Shown here in pieces: positions 8,162-17,609 of a stretch of DNA of 64,000 bases. The translations under genes were made by a program, and so were the position numbers. Source of the DNA: Luteipulveratus flavus (GTDB lineage: Bacteria; Actinomycetota; Actinomycetes; Actinomycetales; Dermatophilaceae); the NCBI RefSeq assembly GCF_029080175.1, contig NZ_JARFJC010000046.1; one strand, written 5' to 3'. A model generated the notes under the pieces. It did no database searches, was not told the DNA's origin, and was given only the letters and a program-made list of their open reading frames with translations. Positions within the stretch are counted from its first letter, which is position 1. Each line of letters opens with the position of its first letter.

Positions 8162-9321
8162 TGGCCAGCTTCGCCCAGTTCGGCAACGACCTCTACACCG
8201 GTCGCCGGCAGATCAACTTCATCGGCCGTCGCAAGCTCTGGTACGGCATCACCGCGGTGCTGCTGCTCATCGCCGCGCTCGGCCTGTTCGGCCGCGGCCT
8301 CAACCTGAGCCTGGAGTTCAGCGGTGGCGCCGAGCTCAAGGTCCGTGGGGTCACCAACACCCAGAACTTCGACACCCGCGCGCAGGACGCCGTGCACCAG
8401 GCGACCGGCACCGAGGACAACCTGATCGTCACCAAGCTGGGTGACCGGGACATCCGTATCCAGACCGAGAAGCTCGGCAACGGCACGGCCGCTGCCACCG
8501 AGGAGGTGCGCGGCGCCCTCGCCAAGGAGTTCGGTGTCCCGGCCGCGCAGATCGACTCCCAGTTCATCGGTCCCTCGTGGGGTGAGACCGTCACCCGCAA
8601 GGCCGTGCAGGCGCTGCTGTGGTTCCTGGCGTTGCTCAGCGTGGTGCTCGCGCTCTACTTCCGCACCTGGAAGATGGCCCTGGCGGCCATCGTCGCGGTG
8701 ATCCACGACCTGTTCTTCACCGTCGGCATCTACGCCCTGACCGGCTTCGAGGTGTCGCCGGCGACGATGATCGGCTTCCTGACGATCCTCGGGTACTCGA
8801 TCTACGACACGGTCGTGGTGTTCGACAAGGTGCGCGAGAACACCCATGAGGCGTTCGTGACCGGTCAACGCAACTACGACCAGGCGGCCAACTACGCGGT
8901 CAACCAGACGCTGGTCCGGTCCATCAACACGACCGTCGTCGCGCTGCTGCCGATCGGGGCCATCCTGGTCGTCGGCTTCACGATGCTCGGCCCGGGCACG
9001 CTGCTGGACCTGTCCCTGTCGCTGTTCATCGGTATCGCGGTCGGCGCGTACTCCTCGATCTTCATCGCGACTCCGCTGCTGGCGGACCTGCGACGTGGGG
9101 AGCCGGCCATCAAGGAGCTCGCGGCCCGCGCGAAGGCGTACCAGACCTCGCAGCGTGCAGCGCTCACCGAGGCCGACACCCCGCGGGCGACGCCCGGTGA
9201 GTCGGCGTCCGGTGTCGTCGAGCCGGAGCGCGCGGCGGCCGCCGCGGCCGCTCGTGCCACCCGTACCAAGAAGCGCGAGACCCACCCGTTGGCTCGCCTG
9301 GACCGGGATCGGGACCGCTGA
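8161..9321 (+). CDS. secF: Protein translocase subunit SecF
   Basis: Partner of SecD (386 residues). It shows an N-terminal membrane helix (near 30-50), an LSLEFSGGAELK segment matching the SecF GLDFxGG-type motif, and five C-terminal membrane helices containing GFLTILGYSIYDTVVVFDK, the conserved SecF signature. The last 60 residues are an Ala/Arg-rich cytoplasmic tail. TGATG overlap with secD implies coupled translation and equal amounts. The frame remains open upstream inside secD, which is a shadow. Confidence 0.96.
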   Translation: MASFAQFGNDLYTGRRQINFIGRRKLWYGITAVLLLIAALGLFGRGLNLSLEFSGGAELKVRGVTNTQNFDTRAQDAVHQATGTEDNLIVTKLGDRDIRIQTEKLGNGTAAATEEVRGALAKEFGVPAAQIDSQFIGPSWGETVTRKAVQALLWFLALLSVVLALYFRTWKMALAAIVAVIHDLFFTVGIYALTGFEVSPATMIGFLTILGYSIYDTVVVFDKVRENTHEAFVTGQRNYDQAANYAVNQTLVRSINTTVVALLPIGAILVVGFTMLGPGTLLDLSLSLFIGIAVGAYSSIFIATPLLADLRRGEPAIKELAARAKAYQTSQRAALTEADTPRATPGESASGVVEPERAAAAAAARATRTKKRETHPLARLDRDRDR

Positions 9322-9323
9322 GC

Positions 9324-9848
9324 ATGGGCACGGCCTCCGAGGAGCTGCTGAAGCACACGCGTGACGTCCCCGACTTCCCGAAGCCGGGAGTGCTGTTCAA
9401 GGACCTCACCCCCCTGTTCGGGGCGCCGGACGCGTTCACCGTGGTGATCGACGACATCGCCGCCCAGCACCGCGGGCACGTCGATGCCGTTGCCGGCGTC
9501 GAGGCGCGCGGCTTCATCATCGGTGCGCCGATCGCGCTGGCCCTCGGCGTGCCGTTCGTCCCGATCCGCAAGGCGGGCAAGCTGCCCGGCGAGACGGTGT
9601 CGACGGAGTACGCGCTCGAGTACGGGACGGCGGAGGTCGAGGTGCACGCCGGTGCGTTCGAGGACCACCGCCGGGTGCTCGTCCTGGACGACGTCCTCGC
9701 GACCGGCGGTACGGCGGCTGCCGCGTGCGCCCTGGTGGAACGGGCCGGGGGAGAGGTCCACGCCGTCCAGGTGCTCCTCGAGCTGGCGTCCCTGCACGGT
9801 CGCAAGCACCTCGAGGGCTACGACCTGCGGACCGTGGCGACCGTCTGA
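9324..9848 (+). CDS. apt: Adenine phosphoribosyltransferase
   Basis: Purine salvage enzyme converting adenine plus PRPP to AMP. The 174 residues match the family length; the PRPP-binding loop VLVLDDVLATGGTA lies at about 118-131, preceded by the conserved GVEARGFIIG. It begins 2 bases after secF and precedes rel, the usual actinobacterial order, and probably belongs to the sec transcript. Confidence 0.95.
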   Translation: MGTASEELLKHTRDVPDFPKPGVLFKDLTPLFGAPDAFTVVIDDIAAQHRGHVDAVAGVEARGFIIGAPIALALGVPFVPIRKAGKLPGETVSTEYALEYGTAEVEVHAGAFEDHRRVLVLDDVLATGGTAAAACALVERAGGEVHAVQVLLELASLHGRKHLEGYDLRTVATV

Positions 9849-9904
9849 GGCCGGCGTCAGACCGCGTCGTCCGCCTGCCGTGCGTCCGCCGATCCGGCGA
9901 CCTC

Positions 9905-9910
9905 TAGACT
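9905..9910 (+). promoter_or_regulatory. -10 hexamer for leaderless rel
   Basis: TAGACT ends 6 bases before the rel ATG; no ribosome site is present, so rel appears to have its own leaderless transcript. Confidence 0.55.
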
Positions 9911-9916
9911 TTCGTC

Positions 9917-12223
9917 ATGGCTGAGGAGTTCCGGCACCAGGCACCCAGCACGTCACGCGTGCGGGCCCGGCTGGTGCGCCTCGGCGGCCCCCGTCACAGC
10001 AGCTCGAACCGCGTCCTCGAGCCGCTGCTGCGGACCGTGCGGACGACGCACCCCAAGGCCGACACCGCCCTCATCGAGCGGGCGTACGAGGTGGCCGAGC
10101 GCTACCACCGCGGCCAGATGCGTAAGAGCGGCGACCCGTACATCACCCACCCGCTCGCGGTGACGACGATCCTCGCCGAGCTCGGCATGACCCCGCCCAC
10201 GCTCGCGGCGGCTCTGCTGCACGACACGGTCGAGGACACCGAGTACTCCCTGGACCAGCTGCGCTCCGACTTCGGCGACGAGATCGCGATGCTGGTCGAC
10301 GGCGTCACCAAGCTCGACAAGGTCACCTACGGCGACGCCGCGCAGGCCGAGACCGTGCGCAAGATGGTGATCGCCATGGCCCGCGACATCCGAGTGCTGG
10401 TGATCAAGCTCGCCGACCGGCTGCACAACGCCCGGACGTGGCGGTACGTCTCGGCCGAGTCCGCGCAGCGCAAGGCCACCGAGACGCTGGAGATCTTCGC
10501 CCCGCTGGCGCACCGCCTCGGGATGAACACCATCAAGTGGGAGCTGGAGGACCTCTCCTTCGCCACGCTCTACCCGAAGGTGTACGACGAGATCGTCCGG
10601 ATGGTCGCCGACCGCGCGCCCGCCCGCGAGGAGTACCTCAAGGGTGTCCGCGACCAGGTGACCGCGGACCTGCGGGCGGCCAAGATCAAGGGCACCGTGA
10701 CCGGTCGGCCCAAGCACTACTACAGCGTCTACCAGAAGATGATCGTGCGCGGCCGTGACTTCGAGGACATCTACGACCTCGTCGCGCTGCGCGTCCTGGT
10801 GGAGTCGGTGCGCGACTGCTACGCCGTCCTCGGCACGATCCATACGCGGTGGAGCCCCCTGCCCGGGCGGTTCAAGGACTACATCGCGATGCCGAAGTTC
10901 AACATGTACCAGTCGTTGCACACGACGGTCATCGGTCCGGACGGCAAGCCGATCGAGATCCAGATCCGCACCTACCAGATGCACCGACGGGCCGAGTACG
11001 GCGTCGCCGCGCACTGGAAGTACAAGGAGGACGCGCGCAGCGCCGCGGTCGGTGAGGTCGCACCGGCCGGGGACGCCGGTCCGATCAATGACATGGCCTG
11101 GCTGCGCCAGCTGCTGGAGTGGCAGCGCGAGACCTCCGACCCGGGCGAGTTCCTCGAGACCCTGCGCTTCGACGTCGGCAGCCGCGAGGTGTACGTCTTC
11201 ACCCCGACCGGCGAGATCATCGGGCTCCCCGCGGGATCCACCCCCGTCGACTTCGCCTACGCCGTGCACACCGAGGTCGGGCACCACTGCATCGGCGGGC
11301 GGGTCAACGGGCGCCTGGTGCCGCTGGAGAGCCCGCTGGAGAACGGCGACGTCGTCGAGATCCTGACCTCCAAGGCCGACGGCGCCGGCCCGAGCCGCGA
11401 CTGGCTGACGTTCGTCAAGAGCCCCCGCGCGCGCAACAAGATCCGCCAGTGGTTCTCCAAGGAGCGCCGCGAGGAGGCCATCGAGTCGGGCAAGGAGCAG
11501 CTGGCGCGTACGGTCCGCAAGCAGGGTCTCGGTCTGCAGCGGCTGATGTCGCACGACTCGCTCACCAACGTCGCCGAGCAGCTGCGCTACCACGACATCG
11601 ACGCGCTGTACGCCGCCATCGGGGACAGCCACGTGTCGGCCGAGCACGTCGTGCGTCAGCTGGTGGCCTCACTCGGCGGCGAGGACGGGACGACCGAGGA
11701 CATCGCCGAGGCCACGACGCCGGCCTCGGTCCGCAAACGGCTCAACGACCCGGGCGTGACGGTGGTGGGCACCGACGACGTCTGGATCAAGCTCGCCCGC
11801 TGCTGCATGCCGGTGCCCGGGGACGACATCATCGGGTTCGTCACCACCGGCAAGGGCGTCTCGGTGCACCGTCGCGACTGCACGAACGCCGAGCAGCTGC
11901 TCGCGCAGCCGGAACGCCTCATCAACGTCGCCTGGGCGCCGTCGGCCGAGAGCGTCTTCCTCGTCCAGCTGCAGGTCGAGGCCCTCGACCGCAACCGGCT
12001 GCTGTCGGACGTCACCCGGGTGCTGTCCGACCAGCACGTCAACATCCTGTCGGCGAGCGTGAGCACCAGCCGGGACCGGGTCGCCATCTCCAAGTTCACC
12101 TTCGAGATGGGCGACCCGAGCCACCTGGACCACGTCATGCGCGCCGTGCGCCGGATCGACGGGGTGTTCGACGTCTACCGGATCACCGGCGCGGGGGAGC
12201 GACGCCAGGACGCCTCGGCCTGA
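9917..12223 (+). CDS. rel: Bifunctional (p)ppGpp synthetase/hydrolase Rel
   Basis: Stringent-response enzyme that makes and destroys (p)ppGpp. The 768 residues hold, in order: an HD hydrolase domain (LLHDTVEDTEY, His102-Asp103), the synthetase domain with RFKD at 318-321 (the RXKD form typical of bifunctional enzymes), a TGS domain near 400-460 (VYVFTPTGEI), a zinc-finger-like region with CCMPVPGD, and a C-terminal ACT domain. Start is an ATG directly behind a -10 hexamer. It is last on this plus-strand run; the convergent M18 gene ends 33 bases away. Confidence 0.97.
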   Translation: MAEEFRHQAPSTSRVRARLVRLGGPRHSSSNRVLEPLLRTVRTTHPKADTALIERAYEVAERYHRGQMRKSGDPYITHPLAVTTILAELGMTPPTLAAALLHDTVEDTEYSLDQLRSDFGDEIAMLVDGVTKLDKVTYGDAAQAETVRKMVIAMARDIRVLVIKLADRLHNARTWRYVSAESAQRKATETLEIFAPLAHRLGMNTIKWELEDLSFATLYPKVYDEIVRMVADRAPAREEYLKGVRDQVTADLRAAKIKGTVTGRPKHYYSVYQKMIVRGRDFEDIYDLVALRVLVESVRDCYAVLGTIHTRWSPLPGRFKDYIAMPKFNMYQSLHTTVIGPDGKPIEIQIRTYQMHRRAEYGVAAHWKYKEDARSAAVGEVAPAGDAGPINDMAWLRQLLEWQRETSDPGEFLETLRFDVGSREVYVFTPTGEIIGLPAGSTPVDFAYAVHTEVGHHCIGGRVNGRLVPLESPLENGDVVEILTSKADGAGPSRDWLTFVKSPRARNKIRQWFSKERREEAIESGKEQLARTVRKQGLGLQRLMSHDSLTNVAEQLRYHDIDALYAAIGDSHVSAEHVVRQLVASLGGEDGTTEDIAEATTPASVRKRLNDPGVTVVGTDDVWIKLARCCMPVPGDDIIGFVTTGKGVSVHRRDCTNAEQLLAQPERLINVAWAPSAESVFLVQLQVEALDRNRLLSDVTRVLSDQHVNILSASVSTSRDRVAISKFTFEMGDPSHLDHVMRAVRRIDGVFDVYRITGAGERRQDASA

Positions 12224-12256
12224 CCGAGTTCTCCTGGCGGCGGAAGCGCCCCGGCG

Positions 12257-13585
12257 TCAGGCCGGCGACAGGAAGCAGGCGAGCGCGGCCGCGTACATCG
12301 CCTGGTCCTCGGCTCCGGTGAGCTCCCGCGTCGAGTGCATCGACAGCGTGGGCGCCCCGAAGTCGACGGTGGACCCACCGGTGAGCGCGGAGGTGATCGG
12401 CCCGACGGTCGAGCCGCAGGGCAGGTCGCTGCGCATCACGAAGTCCTGGCACGGCACGCCCGCCTGCTCGCACGCCAGGCGGAACGCCGCACCGCCCATC
12501 CCGTCGGTGGCGTACTTCAGCCCCGTGTTGGTCTTCAGCACGGGGCCGCCGTTCATGGCGATGGTGTGCTGGGGCTCGTGCCGGTCGGCGTAGTTCGGGT
12601 GCGTGGCGTGGGCCATGTCGCCGGAGGCGATGACTCCGCCGGCGATCGACCGGTGCAGGTCCTCGCGGGACCCGCCCAGGGACGCCGTCATCCGCTCGAG
12701 CGTCGTCATCAGCAGGGACGACGCCGCGCCGCGCTCGGAGACGCTGCCGACCTCCTCGTGGTCGAACAGGGCGATCGCCTGGATGGTCGGACGCACCGGC
12801 TCGACGTCGACGGCCGCGATCAGCGCGCGCGTGGCCGCGTAGCTGGTGGCCAGGTTGTCCTGCCGTGCGCCGGCCACGGTGTCGCGCCGCAGACCGGTAC
12901 GTCGCGCGGGCGTCAGGTCGTGGGTCATGAGGTCCCAGCCGAGGACGTCCTCGGCGGCGACGTCGAGCTGGTCCGCGACGAACCCGATGAAGTCGCCCGG
13001 CTCCTCGCCGAGCCCCCAGTGCGGGGCCATGTGCTGCTGGGCGTTCAGCTTCAGACCGTCGGTCCGTACCGAGCGGTCCAGGTGCGGCGCCAGCTGGGAG
13101 ACGCGCAGCACCGGGTCGTCGACGCGCAGCAGCTGTGCCTGGATGCCGTGGGCACCGCGCACCGCGACCCGCCCCGACAGGCCCAGGTCACGGTCGAGCC
13201 AGGAGCTCTCCAGCGCGCCGCCGTACACCTCGACGCCGAGCAGCTGCCAGCCGGCGCGAGCGAGGTCCGGACGCGGCTTCACCCTCAGGTTGGGGGAGTC
13301 GGTGTGGGCACCGATCAGCCGTAGGGGCGAGGCGGCGTCCGCCGCGTGCTCGGTCGACCAGGCGATGAGCGAGCCACCGCGCACGAGGTAGTAGCGCCCG
13401 CGACCGGTAGGCCACGCGTCCGTCTCGTCCAGCCGGGTGAAACCGGCGCCGTCCAGCATGGCCGCGGTGGTCTCACAGGCGTGGAACGGCGACGGGCTGG
13501 CATCCAGGTAGATGCACAGGCCGTCAGCGCTGTCGTCGGTGGTGAATCCGGAAGGGGAGTAGGTGAGTGTCGAGGAGTCAGCCAC
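12257..13585 (-). CDS. M18 family aminopeptidase
   Basis: Zinc metallo-aminopeptidase related to aspartyl aminopeptidase (DAP2/ApeB), removing N-terminal acidic or neutral residues from peptides. Family motifs are present in order: SPFHACET, GAHTDSPNLRVKP (metal His/Asp), DHEEVGS (catalytic and metal Glu), ASGDMAHATHPNY and a late SMHSTRE. From the chosen GTG the product is 442 residues, the usual M18 size. The GTG overlaps the end of the upstream DUF349 gene by 8 bases, consistent with coupling, although no strong ribosome site is visible. Last gene of a three-gene minus-strand operon. Confidence 0.92.
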   Translation of the reverse strand: MADSSTLTYSPSGFTTDDSADGLCIYLDASPSPFHACETTAAMLDGAGFTRLDETDAWPTGRGRYYLVRGGSLIAWSTEHAADAASPLRLIGAHTDSPNLRVKPRPDLARAGWQLLGVEVYGGALESSWLDRDLGLSGRVAVRGAHGIQAQLLRVDDPVLRVSQLAPHLDRSVRTDGLKLNAQQHMAPHWGLGEEPGDFIGFVADQLDVAAEDVLGWDLMTHDLTPARRTGLRRDTVAGARQDNLATSYAATRALIAAVDVEPVRPTIQAIALFDHEEVGSVSERGAASSLLMTTLERMTASLGGSREDLHRSIAGGVIASGDMAHATHPNYADRHEPQHTIAMNGGPVLKTNTGLKYATDGMGGAAFRLACEQAGVPCQDFVMRSDLPCGSTVGPITSALTGGSTVDFGAPTLSMHSTRELTGAEDQAMYAAALACFLSPA

Positions 13586-15326
13586 CGAACTCGGCCAATC
13601 CGCCGCGGGCCTGGTCCAGCCATGCCTGGCGCGCCGCGAGCGCGTCCTGGGCGGTCTTGATCTTGCGCGCGTCACCGGTCGTCTCGGCCTTGGCCAGGTC
13701 GTCCTTGAGGCCCTGCACCGCTGCTTCCAGCTGGTCGACCATCGACTGGGCTCGCGCAGCGTGCTCGGGGTCGGTCTTCTTCCAGCGTGCGTCCTCGGCG
13801 TCGCGCACGGTCTGCTCGACCTTGCGCATGGCCCGCTCGATCCGGTCCATGTCCTTGCGGGGCACCTTGCCGGCGGCGTCCCACCTGTCCTGGATCGTGC
13901 GCAGGGACGCCTTGGTGGCGGGGAGGTCCTTCACCGGCAGCAGCGCCTGCGCCTGCGTGAGCAGCTCCTCCTTGACCTTCAGGTTCGCCTCGAACTCGAC
14001 GTTCTCGGCGGCGACGACCTCGTCCTTGGCGTGGAAGAAGGAGTCCTGGGCGGCCTTGAACCGCTGCCACAGCGCGTCGTCGTCCGAGCGAGCCGCTCGC
14101 CCGGCCTGGCGCCACTCGCCCATCAGCCGCTTGAACGCCGACGCGGTCGGCCCCCAGTCCTTGCTGGCCGCGAGCCGCTCGGCCTCGGTGACCAGGCGCT
14201 CCTTCTCGCGCTTGGCGTCGGCGTGCTGCTCGTCCAGGCGGGCGAAGTGCGAGCGGCGGGTCTTGTCGAACCCGTTGCGGGCAGTGGAGAAGCGGTGCCA
14301 GAGGGTGTTCTCGCGCTCCTTGTCCAGACGAGCCTCGCTGCGCTGCAACGCCTTCCACTCATCCAGCAGCTGGCGCATCCGCGTCGTGCTCTGCTTCCAC
14401 TGGACCTTCTCGACCGGCTGCGCCGCGATCGTCTCGGCCTCGGCCACGACCGCCTCGCGCTTCTCCAGGGCAGCCTTCTTGGCGGCAGCGCGAGCCTCAC
14501 CCTCGACCTGCGACTTCGCCTTGAGCGCCGTCGCGATCTGTTCCACCGTGGCGTCGAGCTGGGCGAGGTCGCCGACGACGTGGGCGTCACCGATCTGCGC
14601 GCGCAGCGCCTTGAGCGACTCCTGCCCGTCGTGGGTGCTCAGGTCGGTCTGGGTGACGCGCTGCAGCAGCAGGGTCGCGGTGGACGCGAGCTCGTCGTAC
14701 TTGCGCGCGAAGTAGGACAGCGCCTCCTGGGGGGTCGAGCCGGGGTACGAGCCGACCTCGCGCTCACCGTCCGGGGTCGTCACGAACACGGTGCCGTCCT
14801 CGGCGACCCGACCGAACGAGGCGGCGTTGCTCGCCGGAGCGTGCACCGGGTCCGGTACGGCAGCGGCCGGGCTGTCGGCGGCCGGCGGATGCGGGGTCGG
14901 ACGGACCGCCGCGGGCGTCGGGATCGATCCTGGCGTCGGGACGGACGGCTTCGGCTCGGTGGGCTCGGGGCCAGGTGCGGCCGACTCCGGCTCGGGCGCA
15001 GGAGCGGTGGCCGGTGTTTCGGGCTCGGGTGCAGCAGCCGTGGCCGGCGCCGCGGGCTCGGGCGCTGCAGGCGTGGCCGACTTCTCGGCGTCGGCCTCGG
15101 CCTCGGTGGCAGCAGGGGGCTTGTCGGTGTGGTCCTCAGACGGTGGGGTCGCCGTCTCGGACAATGGGTGGGGCTCGCCGGCGACTGGAGTCGCGGTGGT
15201 GTCGTCCTGGGACGGGCTCGGCGCGGCCGCGCTCTCCTGGACCGGCGCCTGCGGCGTCGACGCGTCCGTGGACAGCTCGTCGGCCGACGCCGTGGTGACG
15301 GTGTCGTCGGTCGGGGTGTCAGACAT
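13578..15326 (-). CDS. DUF349 repeat protein
   Basis: Cytoplasmic protein of 582 residues with two parts. The first roughly 165 residues are an acidic Ala/Pro/Glu/Thr-rich disordered region. The rest is helical, charged, and contains several DUF349 repeats with recurring tryptophans (for example ALWQRFKAAQDSFF and WDAAGKVPRKDMDRIERAMR). The molecular role of DUF349 proteins is not established. It begins 5 bases after the cyclophilin gene and overlaps the M18 gene, so all three are probably one transcript. No membrane segment or signal peptide. Confidence 0.85.
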   Translation of the reverse strand: MSDTPTDDTVTTASADELSTDASTPQAPVQESAAAPSPSQDDTTATPVAGEPHPLSETATPPSEDHTDKPPAATEAEADAEKSATPAAPEPAAPATAAAPEPETPATAPAPEPESAAPGPEPTEPKPSVPTPGSIPTPAAVRPTPHPPAADSPAAAVPDPVHAPASNAASFGRVAEDGTVFVTTPDGEREVGSYPGSTPQEALSYFARKYDELASTATLLLQRVTQTDLSTHDGQESLKALRAQIGDAHVVGDLAQLDATVEQIATALKAKSQVEGEARAAAKKAALEKREAVVAEAETIAAQPVEKVQWKQSTTRMRQLLDEWKALQRSEARLDKERENTLWHRFSTARNGFDKTRRSHFARLDEQHADAKREKERLVTEAERLAASKDWGPTASAFKRLMGEWRQAGRAARSDDDALWQRFKAAQDSFFHAKDEVVAAENVEFEANLKVKEELLTQAQALLPVKDLPATKASLRTIQDRWDAAGKVPRKDMDRIERAMRKVEQTVRDAEDARWKKTDPEHAARAQSMVDQLEAAVQGLKDDLAKAETTGDARKIKTAQDALAARQAWLDQARGGLAEFGG

Positions 15327-15331
15327 GGTGC

Positions 15332-16048
15332 TCAGGCCTTCTTCTCAGTGACAGCAACGGACAAGATGCTGATGGGCTGTGCAGGTGGGCCGTCATAGGG
15401 ATTGGCGGATGTGCTCTCGACGCCAGCCTTCGCGATCCGCGCCAGGATGTCCATGCCCGAGGTCACCCGGCCAAAGATGCTGTACCCGCCCCCGTCGGTC
15501 GGAAGCACCGTCGTGTCGTACACGAAGAAGAACTGACCGCCATTGGTGTCCGGGAGTTGCCCGCGCGCCATGGCCAGCGTCCCGGCAGGATAATTGCCGT
15601 CGACCGGGGCGTTCTCGATGCCGTAGCCGTAACCCGGTCCGCCGGAGCCGGTCCCCGTGGGGTCGCCGCACTGCAGCACATGCAGACCGGCGGTGGTCAG
15701 CCGGTGACAGGGGCTGTCCTTCCAGTACGCCTTCTGCGCCAGTTGCACGAACGACGCGACAGTCTGCGGCGCCTTGGCGCCGTCCAGCTCGAGCGTGATG
15801 TCGCCGCAGTTCGTGCGGATGGTTGCCATGTACGTCTTGCCCTGCGCGCGGCTCTTGTCCGGCGCATGTGCGAACGTTGGTGCCGATGTGGGCGGCGCTG
15901 GTGGCTGCCGACAAGTGCGCGTGTGAGCGTGCGTGGGTGTCGCCGTGGTCCCCGACGCAGGTGTCGGAGACTTCTCCGAGCTACAACCGGCGACACCGAG
16001 GCCGGTAGCGAGGGCCACGAGCACGACGGCGGACCAGGGGCGGGACAC
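15332..16048 (-). CDS. Lipoprotein cyclophilin-type peptidyl-prolyl isomerase
   Basis: Predicted surface lipoprotein that catalyses proline cis-trans isomerisation in secreted proteins. The 238 residues have a signal peptide ending in the lipobox LGVAGC with Cys22, a Thr/Pro/His-rich linker to about residue 70, then a cyclophilin domain (TNCGDITLELDG, FVQLAQKAYW, GQFFFVYDT, IFGRVTSGMDIL). The GTG start is set by GAGGAGAAG 4 bases upstream and by the signal peptide; the frame is open 100 codons further but without homology. The histidine/proline-rich linker with a lone Cys is unusual. Heads the operon with DUF349 and M18. Confidence 0.88.
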   Translation of the reverse strand: MSRPWSAVVLVALATGLGVAGCSSEKSPTPASGTTATPTHAHTRTCRQPPAPPTSAPTFAHAPDKSRAQGKTYMATIRTNCGDITLELDGAKAPQTVASFVQLAQKAYWKDSPCHRLTTAGLHVLQCGDPTGTGSGGPGYGYGIENAPVDGNYPAGTLAMARGQLPDTNGGQFFFVYDTTVLPTDGGGYSIFGRVTSGMDILARIAKAGVESTSANPYDGPPAQPISILSVAVTEKKA

Positions 16049-16221
16049 GACGCTTCTCCTCGGAACGGGGACCGGATTTCGCGCCAGTGTAGGGATCGTC
16101 ACGGCAAGGCTAACCGCCGCAGGGGTCACGAGACGGTGACGTCTCCCGCGACCGGCGACCATTTCTCCTGTCGAGGTGACCACCGAGGGCGACGCGATGT
16201 CCGTCAGACTCACAAGTGCAG

Positions 16222-16262
16222 ATGCCTCGGTGGCGGAGTCAAGTACTCTGCCACCGAGGCAT
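16222..16262 (-). terminator. Strong hairpin after the 16.3-16.8 kb secreted protein gene
   Basis: A perfect 13-bp stem (16222-16234 with 16250-16262) around a 15-base loop that can pair a little further. It separates the secreted-protein gene from the cyclophilin operon. No T-run. The rest of 16049-16280 shows no gene. Confidence 0.65.
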
Positions 16263-16280
16263 GCTGAAACGACGCTTGGC

Positions 16281-16778
16281 TCAGGCCAGGCAGTTGAGGG
16301 CCACCGGCTTGGTCTCTGCCTGTTCTGCAGTGTCGGGCAGATTGACCAGGTCAACGTCGATACGCGACTTCCATAGGTACTGGCCGGCCGGCGGGCCGAC
16401 CTTGCAGGCGAACGGTGTGGCCTTTACCCGCTTCCACTGCCCCACGGTCTTGACGGTGCGGTTGACGTTTTTCCAGTGCTTGCCCTTGTCCGCGCTCCAC
16501 ATCAACCAGATCGTCACCTTGGCCGACTTTGCCTTCGGGTGAGCAGCTGCCCACCACGCCTCAGCGGTCGGCTTGTAGGACGACCAGTGCACCCGCGTGC
16601 CATCCGTCATCACCGGAACGGGACCGAACATCGCGGATGCCTCGGCACCCGCCTCGGCGCCCGTGGCCGCCGTGGTCGATACCGGCTCCACCGGGTCGGC
16701 ATAGGCCGGCGCTAGCGTGCCGAAGACGAGCGTGCTGCAACCGAGAACTGTAGCCCCCAAGACTGCAATCCTTCTCAT
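16281..16778 (-). CDS. Small secreted protein of unknown function
   Basis: Not recognised. The 165-residue product has a Sec signal peptide (MRRIAVLGATVLG..., likely cleaved after AYA near residue 27) and a mature domain of about 135 residues rich in Trp, Lys and Val, with two cysteines that could form one disulfide (AFACKV near 133 and the C-terminal NCLA). Motifs WLMWSADKGKHWKNV and GQYLWKSRI suggest a compact beta-rich exported domain. Start ATG has GGGGAAG upstream. By eye the gene and its flanks are less GC-rich than neighbours. A strong hairpin follows; a divergent hydrolase gene precedes. Confidence 0.75.
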   Translation of the reverse strand: MRRIAVLGATVLGCSTLVFGTLAPAYADPVEPVSTTAATGAEAGAEASAMFGPVPVMTDGTRVHWSSYKPTAEAWWAAAHPKAKSAKVTIWLMWSADKGKHWKNVNRTVKTVGQWKRVKATPFACKVGPPAGQYLWKSRIDVDLVNLPDTAEQAETKPVALNCLA

Positions 16779-16893
16779 GACTTCCCCTGTCATTGTTCGA
16801 AAGCCCGACCGTCCGGCCGAACCACAGAACCGTAGGTCTTCGGACCTCTTGCTGTCGGACCGGGTCGATGCGCGCACGCGCGCGGCGGAGTCC

Positions 16894-16899
16894 TAGACT
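16894..16899 (+). promoter_or_regulatory. -10 hexamer for the leaderless metallo-hydrolase
   Basis: TAGACT ends 6 bases before the GTG start of the hydrolase; no ribosome site is seen. The same hexamer and spacing precede rel. Confidence 0.55.
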
Positions 16900-16905
16900 C
16901 GCGCG

Positions 16906-17601
16906 GTGCTGACCGTCTCCTTCCCCGCCGCAGCGTTCGGCACGAACTGCTACGTCCTCGCCCTCGGTCGAGGGCAGGAGTGCGTCGTCGTCGATCCCGG
17001 GATCGGCGTCGAGGAGCAGCTCCGCGAGGTGCTGCGTGAGCTCGACCTCAAGCCCACGGCTGTGCTGCTGACGCACGGGCACGCGGACCACGTCTACTCC
17101 GTGACGCCCGTCTGCGGCGGCCGGATCGGCGCGTACATCCACGAGGACGACCGCTACCGACTCAAGGACCCGCTCGGTGGCCTGGGCTCCGGGCTGGTGG
17201 CGATGCTCGAGCAGCAGTTCGGGACGAAGGCGTCGTGGACCGAGCCCGAGGACGTCCGTGAGCTCACCGACGCGCAGTCGCTGGAGCTCGCCGGCCTGCG
17301 GATCGGCGTCCGCCATGCCCCGGGCCATACCGAGGGCTCGGTGATGTTCTCCCTCGACCAGGTGCCCGACGGGCTGCCGGACGAGGTCGAGGTGTCATCG
17401 AGCCTGCTCGCCGGCGACGTGCTGTTCGCCGGGTCCATCGGGCGCACCGACCTGCCCGGCGGTGACGACGAGGCGATGCAGCGGTCGCTGCGCGACGTCG
17501 TCCTGCCGCTGCCGGACACCACCCTCGTGCTACCCGGCCACGGACCCGCGACCACCATCGCCCGCGAGCGTGTGACCAACCCGTACCTGACCAACCTGTA
17601 A
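16906..17601 (+). CDS. Metallo-beta-lactamase fold hydrolase (glyoxalase II-like)
   Basis: Two-metal hydrolase of 231 residues with the THGHADH motif (His57, His59, Asp61, His62), a later RHAPGHTEGSV and a final LPGHGPATT, the layout of hydroxyacylglutathione hydrolase-like enzymes. The substrate is unknown; actinobacteria using mycothiol have related thioester hydrolases. It lies 8 bases before hisS, a widely conserved actinobacterial pairing, so the two are probably co-transcribed from the leaderless promoter. Confidence 0.88.
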   Translation: MLTVSFPAAAFGTNCYVLALGRGQECVVVDPGIGVEEQLREVLRELDLKPTAVLLTHGHADHVYSVTPVCGGRIGAYIHEDDRYRLKDPLGGLGSGLVAMLEQQFGTKASWTEPEDVRELTDAQSLELAGLRIGVRHAPGHTEGSVMFSLDQVPDGLPDEVEVSSSLLAGDVLFAGSIGRTDLPGGDDEAMQRSLRDVVLPLPDTTLVLPGHGPATTIARERVTNPYLTNL

Positions 17602-17609
17602 GGATCACC

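Noticed and set aside
12219..12262. GCCTGAC...GTCAGGC inverted repeat between rel and the M18 gene
   Set aside because: Only 7 bp, with both arms touching coding sequence; too weak to call a terminator.
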